Of a DNA stretch of 64,000 bases, positions 39,346 to 51,300 are shown one piece after another (within the stretch, counting starts at the first letter, position 1; every line of letters begins with the position of its first letter). A program made the position numbers and the translations under genes. The DNA comes from Leishmania mexicana MHOM/GT/2001/U1103 (lineage: Eukaryota; Euglenozoa; Kinetoplastea; Trypanosomatida; Trypanosomatidae), in assembly GCF_000234665.1 (NCBI RefSeq), contig NC_018310.1, forward strand, positions 62,001 to 126,000. The letters are read 5' to 3'. Under the pieces are notes generated by a model. The model worked only from the letters and a program-made list of their open reading frames with translations, had not been told where the DNA came from and did no database searches.

Positions 39346-40932
39346 AGCCAGGTCTCCATCTGGCGCCCATCAAACAGCACGTATGCGAAGAAGGGACGAG
39401 AAGAGCACGTTAGACACATGGTCCGATGCAACGGCGGACGGCTCATCCCACGATGAGAGGGACGTAGCCGCAGTGCCACAAAATTGAGCTGCAGTTGTGT
39501 GTGTGTGTGTGGGTGTGTGCACACCTATCGACCTGCTCGTGGTGGAATGGCGCGTTGAGGGGGAAAAGAGACGCGCCCTTCGTTCAGGGCAGCGGGTGGG
39601 CAGGTGGACGGGTGCGAAGGAGTGCACAAGTCAGCCATCCGTCGTTCCGTCCAGCAAACAGGCAACGAAACGGAGAGGTGGCCGGTGCATGCGTGCGCTT
39701 GCGTGGACCTGGTGGGGGGTGGGGTGGGAGGGGTATTGATGGGATGGAAAGAAACGATAAAAAAAAGGGCGTTGAAAAGTAAGCAAACAAACCCCTGTCA
39801 CCGCCGGAAGAAACCGCACAGAGAGAGGGGAGAGAGACAGTACTAGAAACTGAACAAGAAAAGGGGCGAAAAATAAACAAAGGAGGAAGAGGGGGGGGGA
39901 AGGGAAGGTGCAGGGGCGGTGGTGATAACGGTGATCGCTGCAGCTGCTGCGGTGTTGCTGCTGGTCACCTCCTGCTTAGTGGGTTTTTCGAGAGTGAGTG
40001 AGTGAGTGAGCGTGTGTAGGTGTATGTAACGCGCTCAACCATGGTGCATACACACGCCCCTCTATCATCCTCATGCGGGCTTCCCTCTTGCCTCGTGAGG
40101 CACAGTGGCCTCCCTCCTCCCCTTCCCCGTCCTCTTGTTGCTTTCAAAAGGGAACCCAGGGGACGCTGCGGTCGCTGTGCGGACAACAGTTCGAAGGAGG
40201 GGGTCGCCACCGTACGGATGACGAAAAGCCACATGTTGCGGCAGAGGCTCGATTCGGTACACCTAATCCACCCGGCCTGCTGCGACCGCGGCTGCCATTG
40301 CTCCTCCATAGAGCCGGGCTGGCTTTCCTGTGACCATTCGACTCTTGTCGCTGGCGCACGGCCGTGACGACGACCACGTTCGCGAGTTCCCCCTTTAGCG
40401 GCCACATGAGCATGAAAAGACGTCCGGAGGCACGCGACTTCGCCTGCGAGGGCGTGGTGAGTGCAAGGGGAGTGGGAGGGGAGGGAAGGGAGTATCCTGA
40501 AAACGAAAAAAAAATTGAAGCCTCCGTGCGCTGACGCCCATCGCCAAGAGGGAAGAGGAGGAGGAAGGTATGTGTGTGTGTGTGTGTGTCTGTGTGCGGC
40601 TGCCCCGATAGACAGAGGCACAGAGGCACAGGCAGACGGGCAGACAGTGGTCTTTTTACGGGCCGTCGACGATGGCGTCGGCTGTGAGGGAGGAGAAAAA
40701 CAAAAAAGAAGGCGGGGGTGGAAACAGACCGTCGTCGCCGTCGGGACCTTCACTTCTTGCGCAAGCCACGTCCTCTACCAGGCCTGTCGCCCACCCACGC
40801 ATTCACTGCCACCGTAGCCACCCTCACGTCTTCTCACCAATGCTGCTGTTTGAGGGGGGAGAGGGAGAAAGAGAGGGAGGGGCATCTGCAAGCGGCCGCT
40901 CACTCTTTCAGTCGCACTCGCACACTGACCCT
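39346..40932. other. Intergenic, right part of the 3.2-kb spacer
   Basis: It contains TG/CA runs (39496-39512 and 40568-40590) and G-runs near 39890. A block of about 380 bases (40040-40420) is of ordinary composition with no open frame I can support. It probably belongs to the transporter 3' UTR. Confidence 0.4.
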
Positions 40933-42966
40933 TTATGGAGACAACTTGTTGATTGGCTCCCCGGCCTCGCGGCGCTGCTTGCGGTGAAGCGACTGCGCCT
41001 TTTGATTGATGGTGTTGCCGTTGACGTCGATGTCGTCGCAGATGCGCGCGGCCGGCACCAACACAAAGCTCAGCGGCACAATCAGCATCGGCAGCAGGAC
41101 GTGACCTACCAAGAGCAGCATCGGCACATTCGAAAAGTCGCACGTGCCCTTCGTCGTAATGGGCCACTTAAACTCCATCAGCAGGGACCCCACCGTGTTC
41201 GACATGGAGGCGCCCAGGTTCCCGAAGCCGGCGACCAACGCGTACACCATGCTCTCGGAGCCGCGTGGGCAGATGCGGGAGAGCAATATCACCGTTGGCA
41301 TCCAGGCGAGGTAGTAGCTCACCTCGTATACAATGGCGTCGCCGAAGAGGTACATGGCGTGGTCCGGGATACCAATGTATAGGTTCCAGCGCTTCACCAT
41401 GATGATGTCGAAAGCGGAGGCGAGCACCTGGATGAAGTACGTGAACATGAGCGTGAAGCGGAGGCTGTGCTTCGAGAAAAGGTAAGGGAACGCAGCGACA
41501 GCCACGATACCAGCCAGGTTGCCAATAACGGCGCTGATCGTGTTGTAGAAGACGTATGAGAAGTGCGGGCCCTCCGGGTAGCACTCCTTCGACGCCATGT
41601 AGAAGCTGTCCAGGGCGCCGGGCAGCTGCAGGTACAGGAAGGCGTAGCTGAAGAAGTATATGCTCACCTTGGCGATGAGAAACGGCAGGGCCCAGAAGGC
41701 GCAAACCCCACACGCCAACACCACTGCAATGCAGGAGTACAGCAGTTGCCAGCGCGTGCCCAGGACGGTGACGCACATCATGGTGATCACCGAGCACGCC
41801 ATCAGTAAGCTGTACACAAAGATGCGCCAGTTTCGCATGCAGACGCCTCTGTTGATCTCGATGATGCCGCCGCAGCAGCTCACAATGTTCAGCGCGGGGA
41901 CCTCGTCCTCGGCCGTTTCCCCGCCGTCGTGCACCGTGTCAAGCGCGAAGTCGCTGTTCAGATCCCCCTCAGCGTAGTAGCAAGCAGCCGCCTCCGCCGA
42001 CACGGGCTTCTCGAGTCCGGAGTCCGCCTTGCCGTCCTCCTCCTTGCCGCTCTCCGTGGCCCGGAGCGACGACGCCAGCTGGTGCTCCCGCAGCGCGCGT
42101 TTCAGTTCTCTCTTCAGTGTCAGGGTATCTGCCATCTGCTCCTCGCGGTTCGTCCCCTCGCCATACCAGTTCCATATAAAGAAGACAGCGCTGAGAAGCT
42201 GCGTCCCAGCGGCAATGAACAGGCCCACTTGCGGTATCTTCTTGTCCGAAAGCGGACCCTGGATAACGGCACCGACGATGTTCGCTAACAGGATAAACCA
42301 CCAGATCCAGCTGATGAGGGAGGGCCCCGACGCGGGGCGACGGCGCATGAGGCGGCTGTAGTGACCCTCGGAGAGAATATCCACGTTCGCGACGCAGAAG
42401 CTCGTGAGAAAGATGAACCCGGCCGCGATGTCAGCACTGGACTCCTTCTCCGGGAGAGAGCCGTACCCTACAGTGAGGCCGGCCCCAACGATGCAGGCCG
42501 CCGTGCAGTACCAGCGCTTCGTGTAGGCGAAAATCGCCACCGAGTCGGACATCATGGCGGCAAAGGCCTTGATGGAGAAGCCCAGCTTGGCAATGCTGGC
42601 CAGGCGCTGGTAACGCACCCCCGACACCCCGAAGCGGGAAGTGAACATAGAGAAGCACGCGTAGTTGATCAGGCTGAACCCGACACCCTTATTCAGGAAG
42701 TACACGAAGCCCAGAGACAAGGTGCATCGAGGGCCGTAGCCCTGGCAACTCTTGCCAAAGATCGGGACGCGCTCCAGGCACGACATCTTTGCGAACAGCG
42801 CACGTGCATCGGGGTGGACGTAGTCGCCGTCCTCCCCGACACCCTCGCCGGGTTTGTCGTGAGCCTGATTCACATTGTCGATGTCATCGATCGCAGAGAG
42901 GTTTACGCGAAGGCGGCTGTTAAACTCATTGTCCTTCTCGCGGTCCTCTCGGTAGTTGGCTGCCAT
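40933..42966 (-). CDS. Pteridine/folate transporter, BT1 family, 677 aa
   Basis: Start at the ATG at 42966 (MAANYREDREKD), just after a good splice acceptor. A hydrophilic N-terminus of ~85 residues is followed by about 12 membrane segments, with a long hydrophilic loop (residues ~310-400) between the two halves. BT1-family features are visible: a short GYGPR motif before the first membrane helix, SIKAFAAMMSDS, GFIFLTSFCVANVDILSEGHY, and WWFILLANIVGAVIQGPLSD. Trypanosomatids cannot make pterins and import biopterin and folate by this family, which expanded in Leishmania. Substrate (biopterin, folate or another compound) cannot be read from sequence. Several members are tandem arrays elsewhere; this is a single copy. 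Confidence 0.92.
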   Translation of the reverse strand: MAANYREDREKDNEFNSRLRVNLSAIDDIDNVNQAHDKPGEGVGEDGDYVHPDARALFAKMSCLERVPIFGKSCQGYGPRCTLSLGFVYFLNKGVGFSLINYACFSMFTSRFGVSGVRYQRLASIAKLGFSIKAFAAMMSDSVAIFAYTKRWYCTAACIVGAGLTVGYGSLPEKESSADIAAGFIFLTSFCVANVDILSEGHYSRLMRRRPASGPSLISWIWWFILLANIVGAVIQGPLSDKKIPQVGLFIAAGTQLLSAVFFIWNWYGEGTNREEQMADTLTLKRELKRALREHQLASSLRATESGKEEDGKADSGLEKPVSAEAAACYYAEGDLNSDFALDTVHDGGETAEDEVPALNIVSCCGGIIEINRGVCMRNWRIFVYSLLMACSVITMMCVTVLGTRWQLLYSCIAVVLACGVCAFWALPFLIAKVSIYFFSYAFLYLQLPGALDSFYMASKECYPEGPHFSYVFYNTISAVIGNLAGIVAVAAFPYLFSKHSLRFTLMFTYFIQVLASAFDIIMVKRWNLYIGIPDHAMYLFGDAIVYEVSYYLAWMPTVILLSRICPRGSESMVYALVAGFGNLGASMSNTVGSLLMEFKWPITTKGTCDFSNVPMLLLVGHVLLPMLIVPLSFVLVPAARICDDIDVNGNTINQKAQSLHRKQRREAGEPINKLSP

Positions 42967-42977
42967 GCCTGCAGGCT

Positions 42978-43020
42978 TGCTGAGCTCAGGAAAGAGAAAA
43001 GGGCGGCGAGGGGGAGGGAG
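42978..43020 (-). promoter_or_regulatory. Trans-splice acceptor of the transporter gene
   Basis: The minus strand has a long pyrimidine tract ending CTTTTCTCTTTCCTGAG, with AG opposite + 42985-42986 and a second AG opposite 42980-42981. Both lie within 20 bases of the ATG. Confidence 0.65.
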
Positions 43021-43853
43021 GATGCCGCGTGCGTGGGAATCGGTGTCGGTGGGTGAGTGGAATGTACAGAGATACACAAACTGGTGTGTGGCGAGTGGGA
43101 AGGGATCAGCGATCGGGACAATAAGAAAGGGGAGCAGAACCCCGAAAAAGCGAAGAAGGACCGAGAGTGAGGAGCACCGGAGATCAGGTAGGTGAAGGAA
43201 GGTTGAGAGGCAGAGAGACGAGGAACGAATTGCGTGGAGTGACAGCGGTGGGCAGATTGAAGAGGCAGAGGAGGAGCTTGATGCGCGGGGAACGGGGGGA
43301 GAGGGGGGAGGGGACGACCCGAGTGCAGAGAATGTCTCTCCTCAGAGCTACCTCTACCCACTCAGCCCTCACCCCCCACACCACCCCCCTCTGTGCCCGC
43401 GCAAACCCAATGGCAGAAGGAGAGATCCACCCATACGTGGGAAGAGCAGAGGGCGTGTGTATAAGTCCACAAACACCGAAAAAAGAGGGGGAAGGGTATC
43501 CGCGTCTTCCACCAGACGCGCGTCGTCCTCGGAATTACGTCCGGAGTGACACGTGTATCGTGTCGCCAAACTTGCTGTTCTTCCGCCGTCGATTCGGTCT
43601 CAAAACGCGGCAGTGCACATATGGGAGAGGTGCTCCTTGCCGCACTTGCTGAGCTCGCCTCGCACGTGCACGAGAAAGAGAAGGTGTTGAGCACGTGTGC
43701 GTGTGTGTCTTGAGGTGGCGACAGCACCTCGATAATCACTCTGCGGCACCGACGCACACGCACAGAGAAAAAGGGGGGAGACGAAGCACCACAGAAGCAA
43801 ACAACGAAAAAAAAAATTTGCCGTGCGAGCACACGGAACAGAGCCGTGGCGAA
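43021..43853. other. Intergenic spacer
   Basis: Purine-rich on the + strand near 43140-43320 (pyrimidine-rich in the transcript). An A-run lies at 43808-43815. No gene is seen. Confidence 0.4.
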
Positions 43854-46800
43854 TCATCCGCACTGGCGCCCTGCACGCGCTAGCCCGGGGTACTGCTCCG
43901 CAAACTCCATCACGGAGGAAACAAATGTGGCGTACTCCACAGAGGCGTCATCCGCCGTACCACGCAGCGAGTCCAGCAGCGACGCACCCTGAGTGGGCAG
44001 GCTGTGGCCGTTGTGGTGGTGTTGACTCCAGGCAACCACACGGCGGCACAACTCTCGGGTGGCACGGACCCTAGTAACACCATGTCTCTCCAGCACGCAG
44101 TTCACCGCCTCGGCGCACGTGCCGTACGTGACTCGGCTCTCCTCCCACACCGTCGAGTCAAGGCCCGAATTGTAGGCAGTGCTGTGGTCCGATGTCGTGT
44201 TGCTGCGACGTTGCACCTGCCCCCGTCGGCTATGACGACGCCGCATGTTCGACTCCTCCACGAGGAGGAGGAACATGAGAAGCAAGTCCCGCGCATGCGG
44301 CCGCACTGCCTCGCACACGTCCAGCACCAGACTCAGCCGTGCTCGCTCTTCCTCAGCTGCAAGTCGCTGCCCCCGCAGCTGCTCCTGCGTCGCCACGTAG
44401 TCCGCTGCCGGCGCGATGACCCGGGTGGAGCGCAGGCTCTCTCGCGCATCGGTGTACTCGTGTGCCATGGTAGTGCACCTGCTGCTGTTTGGGAAGCGCA
44501 TCTGTCGCGCGAGCAGCGTGTGCAGAGCTTTCCTCCGCTCTCGCTGTACCGTGAGTGAGCTGTGCTCATCAAGCCGAGTGGCGGAGCTCGACGACAACGG
44601 AGTGGCTTGAACACACGCAACGGAATCGTTGACATGATGTGATTTACGAAAGGACGGCGTGGAGTCCCGACCCCCGCGCACCCTGGCTCCTTCGCAAGGC
44701 ACATCGGTGATCCGCGGTGGAGGATGGAAGCCGCGGCCAGGTGCCGGCGCCTCCTCGACAGATTCGATCAGGTACCCCACGTCCTGCAGACCCGAAGATG
44801 AGGTTTGTGGGAGGTCGTCATCAAAGCCACCACCAGGATATGTCTCGCGTGATGGCTGGTCAGTGTACGTCCGAGGCAACCATTCCCGCGGCACCGTCTG
44901 AACCGCGTCACCCTCGAGACGGCTGGGCTGTGGCGACCATGAAGCCTCTCCCCGCGGCCAGTCCCAACCCTCTTCCGCGCCTTCCCCCTCCATCTGCAGT
45001 TGCTCCACATCCTGCGAGGCCGCACACTGTTCTCTCCCCTTCCTTGAGAAGGCTGCAACTGACCCAGCGGCACCAGTCGCGCTGGAGTTGACGAAGGCCT
45101 GACATGGCGGCACTCGGTGACGATGGCGGACCTCAGGCGGTCCACTTGCCCCACGGCTGGTACGAATCGACTCTACAGAGTACCCGCACAAGATGAGGGA
45201 CTCATCCTGCCGGCTGGGCTCCAGCTCCTCGGTTTGCACGCTGAAGTCGATCAAGTTCGGAGCCGCGTCTACCTCCTCCGCCTCCGCCTCCTCCTCCCAC
45301 GTCTTGGGAGGTGACAAAGAAGGCGAGGCAACGCGGTCGTGGTGGTGCGGCTCCGGGTCTGGCTGCTGGTCGGCCACTGTAGCTGGGTCGCCCCCAATGA
45401 ACTGTGGGTCTGTCAATGAGACCAGTGGGCTACCAGAGCGAGCGACTGCGCGGGTGCGGCCGTGGAGGATCCCAGGGGCCGGCGTAGGTGAACAGTTCGA
45501 GGCGTCACGACCACCACGACCGTCTCGTCCTCCACCTTTCAGCAACACCGCCCCCTCCACTGAGACGGACGAGGAGTAAGAGAGGTCGGATCTGTCACCC
45601 GTCTCCTTGTAAACGCCGGTGTGGAGACCAGCTGTCACGGTATCCTCCCCATCGCCATCGTCGTCATCCATCACTGTGTCGTCGACGAGAATGGTCCGCG
45701 TTGGGGTCGGGAAGTGGCCTGTGCACTGAAGAATCAGTGGCACCCCGCGCGGCGGACGGTCTCGCACCACACGTGGTTGTGGACCCATCAGCGCGGTGGT
45801 CTGGGGGGCTGGGAGCATCGTGCGCATGCGAGTATCGGTGTCACGTGTCTGCTGCGCTTCGGGCGGCGTCGCCGCCACGGTAAGAGGGCGTGGGGGCGGC
45901 GAGTTGGCGGCAGCACTGGTGTCATCGGGCGAAAACGAGACGCGAGCGTCACGACCGCGCGGAGCCACGCGTGGGGGTGTTGTCGGTGTAGTCGCAGAGG
46001 CCCCCTTTCCTCCATCGCAGCCTTTGTGGTTGCCGTTCGTCAGCACATCTGTGAGTGCCAGCACGTGCACTGCGTCGATAGTGGCCAGAGTGGACGCGCG
46101 AGAAGACGAGGCGTAGTTCGTTCGTCGGTACCCACGTGCGTCTTGATTGGCCGTGCAGGAAGCGGCACCATTCAGCTCTGACACTGGTGGCGACGACGGT
46201 GCCGCTGTGCCCTCGCGCACCATGACCGAAGAAGGTCCTCCGTGGTAGGGCAGTGTGTCGGTCCGCCGCTCGAAGCGACTCTCGGACGTGCGAGCAGGGG
46301 TGTATGGTAGCACTTGGCGCCGAATGGACACGTCCTCCGGCAGCTGTGGGTTCTTGGGGTGAATCCCAGCTGCATCCTTGGAGTACGGTGTGGACAGGGC
46401 ACGCAGCGGGTCGAGCCAGCTGTTCCTGCGTCCTCCCCCATTCTTCAAGGGTGAGGAGGGCCCTATCATCTTGGGCGAATGCCCAGCAGGGTCCCGTGTT
46501 AGCACAGGCCCCGAGAAGGAATCTTTTCTATGGTTCGCCATGATAGACTCATACTCGACGTCGCAGAACTCGTCTGCATCACCCTCCGCAACAACGTCCG
46601 TCACCAGGTGCGCGCCGTTGTCATCGCTACAGAGGTGCGGAAGCAGTTTTCGACTGCACGCATCGTCCTCTTTCTCGGCCCCACTGCCAAGTGGCGGTGG
46701 AGGTGGCAGAGCTGCCTGTTCATCGCGCCTCGCTTCTCCCTCTGCGTAGTCACTAAAGTACGAAGCGTCCCCGCCCCTTCTCACCCCCTCCACATCAGTC

Positions 46801-46967
46801 GAGCCGTCGTGCTGAGGGGGGCTGGCCTCCACCTCAAGGTCCGGCGCTCTCTCATCGTCACTGCTGTAATGATCAGTCAAAATCGTGGACGCGTACAACT
46901 CGTCCGCATCCGCCTCGTTAGTCGATGCGTGATATGCAGCGATGCGCATACGCCAACTGGCGGGCAT
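43854..46967 (-). CDS. Large disordered hypothetical protein, 1037 aa
   Basis: ATG at 46967 (MPASWRMRIAAYH) and TGA at 43854; an alternative ATG lies six codons in. Most of the protein is Ser/Pro/Asp/Arg-rich with acidic clusters (TVMDDDDGDGEDTV) and no domain. The C-terminal ~170 residues are ordered and helical: RLSLVLDVCEAVRPHARDLL, LMFLLLVEESN, CAEAVNCVLERHGV, RELCRRVVAWSQ and VEYATFVSSVMEFAEQYPG. I do not recognise this C-terminal module. Many Ser/Thr-Pro sites suggest phospho-regulation. It could be a basal-body or cytoskeletal scaffold, but nothing in the sequence decides that. Confidence 0.8.
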   Translation of the reverse strand: MPASWRMRIAAYHASTNEADADELYASTILTDHYSSDDERAPDLEVEASPPQHDGSTDVEGVRRGGDASYFSDYAEGEARRDEQAALPPPPPLGSGAEKEDDACSRKLLPHLCSDDNGAHLVTDVVAEGDADEFCDVEYESIMANHRKDSFSGPVLTRDPAGHSPKMIGPSSPLKNGGGRRNSWLDPLRALSTPYSKDAAGIHPKNPQLPEDVSIRRQVLPYTPARTSESRFERRTDTLPYHGGPSSVMVREGTAAPSSPPVSELNGAASCTANQDARGYRRTNYASSSRASTLATIDAVHVLALTDVLTNGNHKGCDGGKGASATTPTTPPRVAPRGRDARVSFSPDDTSAAANSPPPRPLTVAATPPEAQQTRDTDTRMRTMLPAPQTTALMGPQPRVVRDRPPRGVPLILQCTGHFPTPTRTILVDDTVMDDDDGDGEDTVTAGLHTGVYKETGDRSDLSYSSSVSVEGAVLLKGGGRDGRGGRDASNCSPTPAPGILHGRTRAVARSGSPLVSLTDPQFIGGDPATVADQQPDPEPHHHDRVASPSLSPPKTWEEEAEAEEVDAAPNLIDFSVQTEELEPSRQDESLILCGYSVESIRTSRGASGPPEVRHRHRVPPCQAFVNSSATGAAGSVAAFSRKGREQCAASQDVEQLQMEGEGAEEGWDWPRGEASWSPQPSRLEGDAVQTVPREWLPRTYTDQPSRETYPGGGFDDDLPQTSSSGLQDVGYLIESVEEAPAPGRGFHPPPRITDVPCEGARVRGGRDSTPSFRKSHHVNDSVACVQATPLSSSSATRLDEHSSLTVQRERRKALHTLLARQMRFPNSSRCTTMAHEYTDARESLRSTRVIAPAADYVATQEQLRGQRLAAEEERARLSLVLDVCEAVRPHARDLLLMFLLLVEESNMRRRHSRRGQVQRRSNTTSDHSTAYNSGLDSTVWEESRVTYGTCAEAVNCVLERHGVTRVRATRELCRRVVAWSQHHHNGHSLPTQGASLLDSLRGTADDASVEYATFVSSVMEFAEQYPGLARAGRQCG

Positions 46968-48302
46968 GGCATGTCAATGTTGCTGTCCCACAGCACTGTA
47001 GAAGTGGAAGAAACGGAGCCAACAAGCGGAGAGACGTAATGGATTCACGGAGACGTGCAGACACGCGAGCGGCGCACACGCACACGCGCGCGTGACACAG
47101 CCAGAGAGAAGGGGATAGGCAACCTTTGAGCAAGGAAAGAAGACGAGAGAGAATAGGACTGGGGATAGGTACACCAGTGGCGGCGGCTCTGGGCACAGGC
47201 AAAGGTGCCAACCAAAGACGAGGTTGTCGCGGTCGATAAAGGGCCTGCGTGTGACTGCCCATGTGGCTGTGTGATTACTATCTAGGCGGGAGCGGCTGTG
47301 TCTACACGCAAGAGGCGTCTAGTCACACACGCACACACGGATGCACACATGCACGCGTCTCTGTTGGGGGAGGGAGGAGGGTGTAAGGAAGGGTTGAACA
47401 AGAAGCGAAGGACGAGAAGAGAGAGCCAAGTTGGGCAGAGTGCCAACTCACAGAGAGAGAGGGAGAGGGGAGGGGAGGGCGGAAGAGAAAGGAGTGACGG
47501 GAGGACGGGATGGAGAGAGGCAGCCGAGAGATGCGCACGTCTCTACACCCCTCACCCTCCTCCCCCCAACCGTGAGGCGGTCCTTATCCACTTCCTTTTT
47601 TGCCCTTGTCCTCTGTCCTGTACGCGGGAGGTGAGCCGTGTGCCCATACACACACACACACCACACACGCGCCTCACACCGCCCTCGAATGTGCGCACGC
47701 GTGGCCGCGGAAAGAGGATGACGGGGTAGATGGATTCGAAAGAACACAAAGGAGAAGGAGGGAGGGAGGGAGGGGGCGTCACTTCACTGTTCGTGCTTCC
47801 AGTGGGCAAAGTATGGGTGTAGGCGTGGAGAGGGAGGGGCTATCCGTGCCTGCTTGTGAGCATCCATCCCGCTACCGGCGGATGTGGGTGCGGCAGTGAT
47901 GAAGGACAGGTGGAGAGGGGGGAGGAAAGAGAGGAGGTGGGGCAGCACGGAAGAGCGGTGGGGTCGCAGGCACATCCAGGGAAAGGCGGGCGCACACCGT
48001 CGGCCACCGGGACGGCAAACGAGAAAGACGATGGTTTTGTTAGTTGTAGCGGTACATGAATGCGTCCTCCCCTCCTGGAAAGGACGCGGGAGTTTGAGGA
48101 GAAATGGGGAGCAGTTGGGTTGCGGATGCCTATCCATAAGCTTCTTCCCGCTGCTCTGCGGCCTCTCTCCAGACATAACGTAGATGGTGTGAACGGTCAG
48201 CCGTTGTGCACCCATATGCGCCTGCCTCCTCGGTCCCCGATCCCCTCTCGCCGCTGCCGAACGCGAGCGGGTGATGTGGGGAGGGGGGGTCGTCTGCTGC
48301 TA
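46968..48302. other. Intergenic spacer, 1.33 kb
   Basis: CA/TG runs near 47649-47668 and several purine tracts (47450-47500, 47745-47775). No supported gene is seen. Confidence 0.45.
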
Positions 48303-51300
48303 CTACTGCTGTGAAGTAGAAGCGTCAAGCCTAGACCGCAACTCCCGGGCCCGGGCACCTGCCACTGCGTCGCCCAGTGCAGCGGCCCGGTCGTACAGTC
48401 GCAGAGCCTCCTGCGGCTTGTCGAGCAGCGCCTCCAGAAGCACGCCGTAGTTGTACGCGGTCATGCGGTCCTGTGGGTCTAACTGCAGCGAGCGGGCATA
48501 CCACTGCGCAGCTGCCGCATAGTTCTTCTCGATCGCCTCCGCAATGTACGCGTGAGCCTTTGTGCCCATCACGTCATTGGTGCCGTGAGCGCGGCAGACC
48601 GCCGTCCACGCACGATGCGCTGCGGCGACATCCCCGCGCCTTAGTAGCGCCCATCCACGCGTGAGCGCCTCCTTCGCAGAGAGGGAGCTCATCTCACCCC
48701 CTCCGTCGCTGTCATCGCTGGCAGGGACGGGGACGGGACGAGGCCCGCTGGGAAAACCCCCTGTGCTGCGATCCAGAAGCGGTTGCTCGATCCGAGACGA
48801 TCCTTCTGGAGCAGCCCTCTTTCCATCTGAGCCGGCAATCGCAAGATACTGCGCGTACAAGCTGCTTGGCGGGGGTGAAACATGCTTTGTATGACGCGTG
48901 GGCGGGGCACGCGACGCGTGTGGCGCTGCGGATCTTGGCACGCGGGATTCATGCTCGTCGTCAGCCGAGGCCTCCGGCAAGCGACTCTCATTCAATCCCA
49001 CCACCACTGGCGAGCCTTTTGAGCGCATTTTGGAGGTGGACGAAGAACGAGGCGGCAACGCCGGCGGAGCCCCATCCAAGGGCAGAACCAGCTCCAATGG
49101 AGCCGACGGTACCCGCTCCCGGGCCCTTGCCATGAGCTGCTCCACCTGTCTCTCCTGCTGGATGTGCTGCAGGGCATTCACAGCCGCAACTGGCGTACGC
49201 TGCTGCATGGCACATGCCAGTCTCTCACCAAGCCCGTCCACAGCTTCCAGGGTCGCCTGCACCTCGGTGCGCTCGGCATTGATGCGGGAGAGCTGCGCCT
49301 CATCCTCCAGCTGCACCTGTCTGCGAATCCTGCGAACGCACTCCTCCGTCTCCTTCTGCAGCCGGTCGATCTCGCGCTCCGCCTCTACGCGTCGAGGCGC
49401 GGTGGGCAGGCTCCTCTCTTCATTTTGGAGCTGGTTGGCGTAGGCGAGCATGCTCTCTTTCAGCGCGTTGACCGTCCGCTCGACCTCTGCCAGGCCCGTC
49501 CGCGCCATCACCGCGGCTTCCTCGATGGGTGCCACCTCCTTGCCCTTGTAGGCCCCCATCACTACACAGCGGCTGCACGCGAATGCGTGGCTTTCCATCA
49601 CGTAGTACTCAACCGCCCTATCGGGGTGCGCGGGGCACGGCTGCAGCTGCGGGTCGACGACACACTGCAGAAGAAGTCGCGGTAACACTTGCTGGCGAGA
49701 GTAGACAGCTACGGCTGGTCCGTTGACTTCGTCAACGTAGGCGCAGCTGTCGTACTTGGCGAGGAAGTCGGCGGCCGACTTCCGCGGTGCGTGCACGGTG
49801 GTAAGGCACGAGTACATCTCACCCACCGCGACCTCGCAGACGAGAAGGGCACAGGAATGCTTTTCTGTGGAGTGCCGGAAAGGCTCACGTAAGAAGATAA
49901 ACGGGCCGTCGCCTGTTGCCGCACTTGCGTCGTGGGCCGTGGCCGAGGAGGATGCAAGAACATCTCCGTAGCGGCCCGCGGGGTCCGCCGCGGCGCGAAG
50001 GCCAAAACGTGCGACGTCCATGAGACTCTTCCAGCCTCCAACCAGTACCAGGCGCTCCGTCTTCGTCCGCTTCGCCTGCCCTTCCACGTACGCCATAAAT
50101 CCGGCGTACTGCTCCTTATGAAAGAGAGAGTTGACACTCATCACCTGGAGATGCAGAGGCTGGAGTCCGGTGAGCCGCACTGCCTCCTGCACGGCAGCCC
50201 TGTAGTACGCATCGCCTGAGCCCAGTGCTTCTGTGCGAAAAGCGTGATCCAGGCGGTGCAACCACTCCTCTACCAGCACCTGGGCCTCCCCTCCGTCCGG
50301 TGCTTCACTGAACACATGCAGGGCGCGCACCGCCGCTGCAAACTCATCTTGGTCTAAAAAAAAAAGAAGGTGCTCCCGCCACGGCTTGGGGTGCTGCCCC
50401 CGGGCCTGCATCATCGAACACATCTTGCGCCACAAAGCGTCCCGCAATGCGGCGACGTCTCGCCGGCTCGCACCGATGGTCGTGCCCGACACAATCACTT
50501 GGTCCTGTGGTGTGATGACGGGCTTCGTCTCATGCTGATCACGCGCCACAGTAGCCTTGTGTTCGCCGCCACGTACACCACCGCCATCAACGGCAAAGCT
50601 GGGCGATCGATCAAGCGAGCGCGCCGTCTCCAGCGGTGCCTCACGATTTGGAATCGGTGTGGGGAACATGGGTACAGAGACATACGGACGCTCCGAGGAA
50701 GGCATCGGCGGACAGCGCTGTGGAGCAGCAGCGGCGGCGGCAGCACTCGCACCTGCGCTACTTCTCGCGAGCGAGGGGGAGCCGCGATCCAAAGAAGAGA
50801 GGGAGTGGCCGTGGCTGCCGGCTCCCATCGGGACTTCCTTGGTCCGCGGGGGTGATGGTGATGCGGGGGTGTACCGAGGCGTGGCGAACAGGTACGTGCG
50901 CGGATCGGGCTCCGGGCCGTAGCGCTTCACGAGAGCAGAAAACAGTCCTCCCGATATGCTCGCCCCCTTCTCGCCCGCATGTGCGGCGAATATCTCTTGT
51001 ACGCCGGAGGAGTTTTGATCAAGCTGATAAGCAGCCAGGTACGCGGTCAGCCGCTGGTGCTGATCGATCGTGGTCACCTCTGGGCCATTGTCGAGCACCA
51101 AGTTGCGCATCAGCTCCTCTTCTCGGCCTTCCCACTGCCCCAGTAGCGATGGGATTTCGCTCTTGTACTGAGGCCCGTATACGTCAAAGAAACTTGCCAG
51201 CCGCTCCTCGTAGTTTTGAATCGAGTAGCGCCGATATAGCTTTGTGAATGTGTCCAGCTCCGAGACGACCTCCACCACGTTGGGCACAAGCCGCAGTCCT